Of a stretch of DNA of 64,000 nt, positions 60,799 to 64,000 are shown piece after piece. Position 1 is the first letter of the stretch; every line of letters begins with the position of its first letter. Made by a program: the position numbers and the translations under genes. Source of the DNA: an uncultured Prevotellaceae bacterium (GTDB taxonomy: Bacteria; Bacteroidota; Bacteroidia; Bacteroidales; Muribaculaceae); assembly GCA_900319525.1 (NCBI GenBank), contig ONOU01000004.1, positions 1-64,000 on the forward strand, given 5' to 3'. The notes beneath the pieces were generated by a model. That model was not told the DNA's origin and searched no databases. It saw only the letters and a program-made list of their open reading frames with translations.

Positions 60799-61761
60799 AT
60801 GAACAAGACCATACTGATGGCGGCGTTGCTGATATTGACATCGGCAACCATGAACGCCCAGCTCAAGAGAGAATACAGCAAGCCCAGCAACACAGCATCA
60901 CCCGTGTTCAGCACCACGGCAAGCCCCGATATCCCGACGAGTGTCACCTTTGCCGGCGAGAAAGTGAGCTTTGACCGTCTGGACATGGCCGAGCGCCTGG
61001 ACCGCGAGTTGACAGGCATCATCTACGGCCAGACGACCACCGAGTTGTGTTTCAAGCGCGCTAACCGCTATTTTCCCTCGCTGGCCAAGATATTAAAAGA
61101 GCAGGGGGTCCCTCTGGACTTCCTCTACCTTGCCGTGACCGAGAGTTCGATGGACTACAACGCCTACTCCAGCGCCAAGGCTGCCGGCATGTGGCAGCTG
61201 CTGGCCGGCACAGCGCGCGACTATGGGCTGGAGGTGAGCGACGAGGTGGACGAACGGTATGACCCCGAGAAAGCCACTGTCGCGGCCTGCAAGTATCTCA
61301 AGGCCGCCTACAAGAAATATGGCCACTGGCCCACCGTCGCCGCCAGCTACAATGCCGGCATGCAGCGGCTTTCTAACGAGCTCTCGAAGCAGAAGGTGGA
61401 CAACTCGTTTGACCTGTACCTGGTGCAGGAGACGTCACGATATGTATTCCGTATCATTGCCTACAAACTGGTCATGGAGGCTCCCAAGCGCTATGGCTAC
61501 CGCTTCTCCCGCAAGCATTTGTACCAACCCGTATCCTATACTACCGTTGACGTTACCGGCCCGGTTGCCAGCTGGATAGACTGGGCCCTGGGCAAAGGCA
61601 TCACCTATGCCCAGTTGCGCGAGGCCAATCCCTGGATACGCTCCACCAAGCTGACCAACTCTGCCGGCAAGACCTACAAGGTGCGCGTGCCCAAGCAGAG
61701 CGACCTGTACCGCAGCAAACGCACCTTTACCGTTTACAACAAGGATTGGGTGGTGGATTGA
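60799..61761 (+). CDS. Lytic transglycosylase (SLT domain)
   Basis: A 320-residue protein with signal peptide (about 1-20) and an SLT domain (about 100-230): catalytic Glu in AVTESSMDYNAYSSAKAAGMW (E in TESS, about residue 115), then QLLAGTARDYGL, YDPEKATVAACKYLKAAY and ASYNAGMQRL. These are the motifs of family 1/MltD-like enzymes. The last 90 residues resemble a LysM-like/connector region (YAQLREANPWIRS). It cleaves peptidoglycan glycan strands, making 1,6-anhydro ends. Genes before and after lie within about 30 bases, so it is in a transcript with the secreted protein and glmS. Confidence 0.88.
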   Translation: MNKTILMAALLILTSATMNAQLKREYSKPSNTASPVFSTTASPDIPTSVTFAGEKVSFDRLDMAERLDRELTGIIYGQTTTELCFKRANRYFPSLAKILKEQGVPLDFLYLAVTESSMDYNAYSSAKAAGMWQLLAGTARDYGLEVSDEVDERYDPEKATVAACKYLKAAYKKYGHWPTVAASYNAGMQRLSNELSKQKVDNSFDLYLVQETSRYVFRIIAYKLVMEAPKRYGYRFSRKHLYQPVSYTTVDVTGPVASWIDWALGKGITYAQLREANPWIRSTKLTNSAGKTYKVRVPKQSDLYRSKRTFTVYNKDWVVD

Positions 61762-61791
61762 TATAAATATAAAACTTAATACTATAAAATC

Positions 61792-63642
61792 ATGTGTGGA
61801 ATTGTTGGATACATCGGAACGGAACAAGCCTACCCAATACTGATTGGAGGCTTGCATCGCTTGGAATACCGCGGTTATGACAGCGCGGGCATTGCGATGA
61901 TTGCTAATGATGGCAAATTAAATATTTATAAGGCTAAGGGCAAGGTTTCAGAACTGGAAAACCAAAGTGAAGACAAGGACCGCTCGGGGACAATCGGAAT
62001 TGCTCACACACGATGGGCAACGCATGGTGGCCCGACGACGGCAAACGCCCATCCACATGTTTCAGAGAGCGGCAATCTTACTCTTGTTCACAACGGCATC
62101 ATCGAGAACTATGCCGTGCTGCGAAATCAGTTGATGGAGCGTGGCATGCATTTCCAAAGTGAGACAGATACCGAGGTGCTGGTTCAGTTCATTGAATACG
62201 TGCAGCAAAGTCTGGGTGTGAATCTTGAGGTTGCTGTACAAACCGTGTTGAAACGTGTCATCGGCGCCTATGCCATTGTCGTGCTTGACCGTTCCAACCC
62301 CGATTGCCTGGTGGCAGCCCGCAAGAGCAGTCCGCTGGTAGTAGGCATCGGTGATGACCGTCAGGAGTACTTCATCGCCAGTGACGCTTCGCCTATTGTG
62401 GAGTACACCACTCGCATGGTTTACCTGAACGATGAGGAGGTGGTCGTGTGCCGACGCGGCGAGGACCTGCGCGTCCACACCCTCACCGGCGAAGATGTTC
62501 CTGTCGAGGTCAAGAACGTGAAACTGGACTTGGCGATGCTTGATAAGGGCGGATTCCCTCATTTTATGCTTAAGGAAATCTTTGACCAGCCTAATGTGCT
62601 GAAAGATTGCATGCGTGGCCGGCTCTTGCCTGAACACCACAGGGTAGTGCTCAGCGCTGTTACTGAGCACCACGAGCGTCTTATCCAGGCAAGACGTTTC
62701 ATCATTGTCAGTTGCGGCACATCATGGCATGCCGGGCTCATCGGCAAGCAGCTCATCGAGCACTTCTGCAAAATTCCTGTCGATGTGGAGTATGCCAGTG
62801 AGTTCCGCTACCGCGACCCCGTCATTTATCCCGATGATGTTGTGATCGCGATATCGCAAAGTGGAGAAACTGCCGACACATTGGCAGCGGTATCGCTGGC
62901 GAAAGAGGCTGGAGCCTTTGTGTTCGGAGTGGTGAATGCCGTGGGCAGCAGTATCGCACGCAACACCGACACGGGAACCTATACTCATGTGGGGCCCGAA
63001 ATCGGTGTCGCTTCAACTAAAGCATTTACCGGGCAAGTGTGTGTGCTGACCATGCTGGCGCTGGCTATCGGTGACGCGAAAGGTTCCATAAGCCACGAAG
63101 AATATCAGAAGGTCATTGATGAATTGCAGGTAATTCCCGATAAAATAGCACGCATTTTGGCCCAAAACAGTCAAATCGAGACACTTTCCAAGATATTCAC
63201 CTATGCTCACAATTTTCTTTATTTGGGACGTAAGTGGAACTTTCCTGTAGCCCTCGAGGGTGCTCTCAAACTAAAAGAAATCAGTTATATCCATGCCGAG
63301 GGTTATCCTGCGGCCGAGATGAAACATGGCCCCATTGCTCTGATCGACAAAGAAATGCCTGTTGTCTTTATTGCGACACATCACCAATTGCTCGAGAAAA
63401 TCATTTCCAATATGCAGGAGGTGAAGAGCCGCAACGGACGCATCATAGCCATCATCACCGAGGGGGACGAGGTCGTCAAGAAAATCGTCTCGGAATACAT
63501 CGAGGTGCCCGACACGATAGCGTGTCTAGCGCCATTGTTGAGCGTTATCCCGCTGCAACTGCTGGCCTATCACATTGCCGTGCAGAAAGGTCTTGATGTG
63601 GACCAGCCGCGCAATTTGGCCAAGAGTGTTACTGTTGAGTAG
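61792..63642 (+). CDS. glmS: Glucosamine-6-phosphate synthase (isomerizing)
   Basis: A 616-residue enzyme. Class II amidotransferase domain with Cys-2 nucleophile (MCGIVGYIG), then HTRWATHGGP and a second half with two SIS domains (CGTSWHAGL, SQSGETADT, about residues 300-390 and 470-600) and the conserved end NLAKSVTVE. It makes glucosamine-6-phosphate from fructose-6-phosphate and glutamine, the first step to UDP-GlcNAc for peptidoglycan and LPS. No glmS ribozyme is visible in the 30 bases upstream, which is expected outside Firmicutes. Codon use is less GC-biased than in nifJ. Confidence 0.96.
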   Translation: MCGIVGYIGTEQAYPILIGGLHRLEYRGYDSAGIAMIANDGKLNIYKAKGKVSELENQSEDKDRSGTIGIAHTRWATHGGPTTANAHPHVSESGNLTLVHNGIIENYAVLRNQLMERGMHFQSETDTEVLVQFIEYVQQSLGVNLEVAVQTVLKRVIGAYAIVVLDRSNPDCLVAARKSSPLVVGIGDDRQEYFIASDASPIVEYTTRMVYLNDEEVVVCRRGEDLRVHTLTGEDVPVEVKNVKLDLAMLDKGGFPHFMLKEIFDQPNVLKDCMRGRLLPEHHRVVLSAVTEHHERLIQARRFIIVSCGTSWHAGLIGKQLIEHFCKIPVDVEYASEFRYRDPVIYPDDVVIAISQSGETADTLAAVSLAKEAGAFVFGVVNAVGSSIARNTDTGTYTHVGPEIGVASTKAFTGQVCVLTMLALAIGDAKGSISHEEYQKVIDELQVIPDKIARILAQNSQIETLSKIFTYAHNFLYLGRKWNFPVALEGALKLKEISYIHAEGYPAAEMKHGPIALIDKEMPVVFIATHHQLLEKIISNMQEVKSRNGRIIAIITEGDEVVKKIVSEYIEVPDTIACLAPLLSVIPLQLLAYHIAVQKGLDVDQPRNLAKSVTVE

Positions 63643-63685
63643 CCAAATAAAGAGGACATAATATATATCAAAAGACACGAGTTAA

Positions 63686-64000
63686 ATGAAACTGAACGGG
63701 CAGGAAATCGACTGTGTTGAGGTGCTGGGAGCGAGAGTCCATAACCTCAAGAACATTGATGTGGAGATACCGCATGACAAACTCACCGTGATAACGGGAC
63801 TGAGCGGTAGCGGCAAGTCTTCACTCGCCTTTGACACGGTGTTTGCCGAGGGGCAGCGCCGCTATCTGGAGACGTTTTCCTCCTATGCCCGCAACATGTT
63901 GGGAATGCTCGAACGGCCCAATGTGGACAAGATTTCCGGCCTGTGCCCCGTCATCTCGATAGGGCAGAAGACCGTCAACCGCAACCCGCGCAGCACCGTG
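63686..64000 (+). CDS. uvrA: UvrA, excinuclease subunit A (5' part, cut by window edge)
   Basis: The first 105 codons. Start [20 protein letters not shown], Walker [16 protein letters not shown], then [17 protein letters not shown] and [15 protein letters not shown]; these are diagnostic of UvrA. Together with UvrB and UvrC it detects and removes bulky DNA lesions. It begins 43 bases after the glmS stop. The remainder, about 830 residues in this family, lies outside the window. Confidence 0.95.
   Translation, partial: MKLNGQEIDCVEVLGARVHNLKNIDVEIPHDKLTVITGLSGSGKSSLAFDTVFAEGQRRYLETFSSYARNMLGMLERPNVDKISGLCPVISIGQKTVNRNPRSTV

Noticed and set aside
61762..61791. glmS ribozyme upstream of glmS
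   Set aside because: Only 30 bases separate glmS from the preceding gene, and none of the ribozyme core is visible.

Overview
The window is chromosomal DNA of a Bacteroidales bacterium, most likely a gut-type member of the Muribaculaceae/Prevotella/Bacteroides neighbourhood. Reasons seen in the sequence: many promoters of the Bacteroidetes form TTTG-N20-TAnnTTTG, the bat (aerotolerance) operon, a pyruvate:ferredoxin oxidoreductase, Bacteroidales-typical families (DUF4954, GH125, C10 peptidase, C_GCAxxG_C_C) and a protein with the C-terminal domain of type IX secretion substrates. The genus assignment is inference. Most genes are GC-rich in third positions; two AT-richer stretches (about 1-7.2 kb and 28.9-33.5 kb) stand out as accessory DNA.

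Layout. 0-7.2 kb: accessory islet with two small lipoproteins, a TonB-dependent-receptor-like porin next to a membrane-bound winged-helix regulator, a DUF4160/DUF2442 pair, orphan genes, and several decayed copies of one repeated gene (its palindromic promoter, its first codons, its last codons). 7.3-12.3 kb: acyltransferase, metallophosphoesterase, Tex, small membrane protein. 12.4-15.5 kb: yefM-yoeB toxin-antitoxin module with its TGTACA operator, then a small HTH-like protein/universal stress protein/acyltransferase operon. 15.6-25.0 kb: moxR-DUF58-batX-batABCDE operon followed by a PAP2 phosphatase. 25.4-28.9 kb: FucI-like protein plus Kdo/LPS-kinase-like protein, and a secreted alpha-amylase. 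28.9-33.1 kb: AT-rich island with a candidate structured RNA (about 29750-30070) directly upstream of a single-polypeptide restriction-modification enzyme (nuclease + N6-methylase + specificity domain). 32.9-35.0 kb: a duplicated 5' end of pepD bracketing a secreted C10 protease. 35-45.7 kb: pepD, dihydrouridine synthase, sialidase, tRNA-Met, DUF4954, GH125 mannosidase, an orphan secreted protein, GH13 lipoprotein. 45.8-52.7 kb: candidate small RNA, C_GCAxxG protein, and the cell-shape cluster mreB-mreC-mreD-mrdA-rodA. 52.7-64 kb: rhomboid/ATPase operon, nifJ, T9SS-type secreted protein, lytic transglycosylase, glmS, and the start of uvrA, cut by the window edge.

Functional themes are cell envelope and wall (mre/mrd, PAP2, lytic transglycosylase, glmS, LPS-kinase-like, acyltransferases), glycan and peptide scavenging (GH13 twice, GH125, sialidase, C10, PepD), anaerobic energy metabolism (nifJ), and mobile/defence DNA. 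A striking genome-level feature is an array of G(C/T)TTAG(A/G) heptamers preceded by short GC-rich hairpins that sits immediately 3' of many genes. No tool was run; family names are from reading the translations and motifs.
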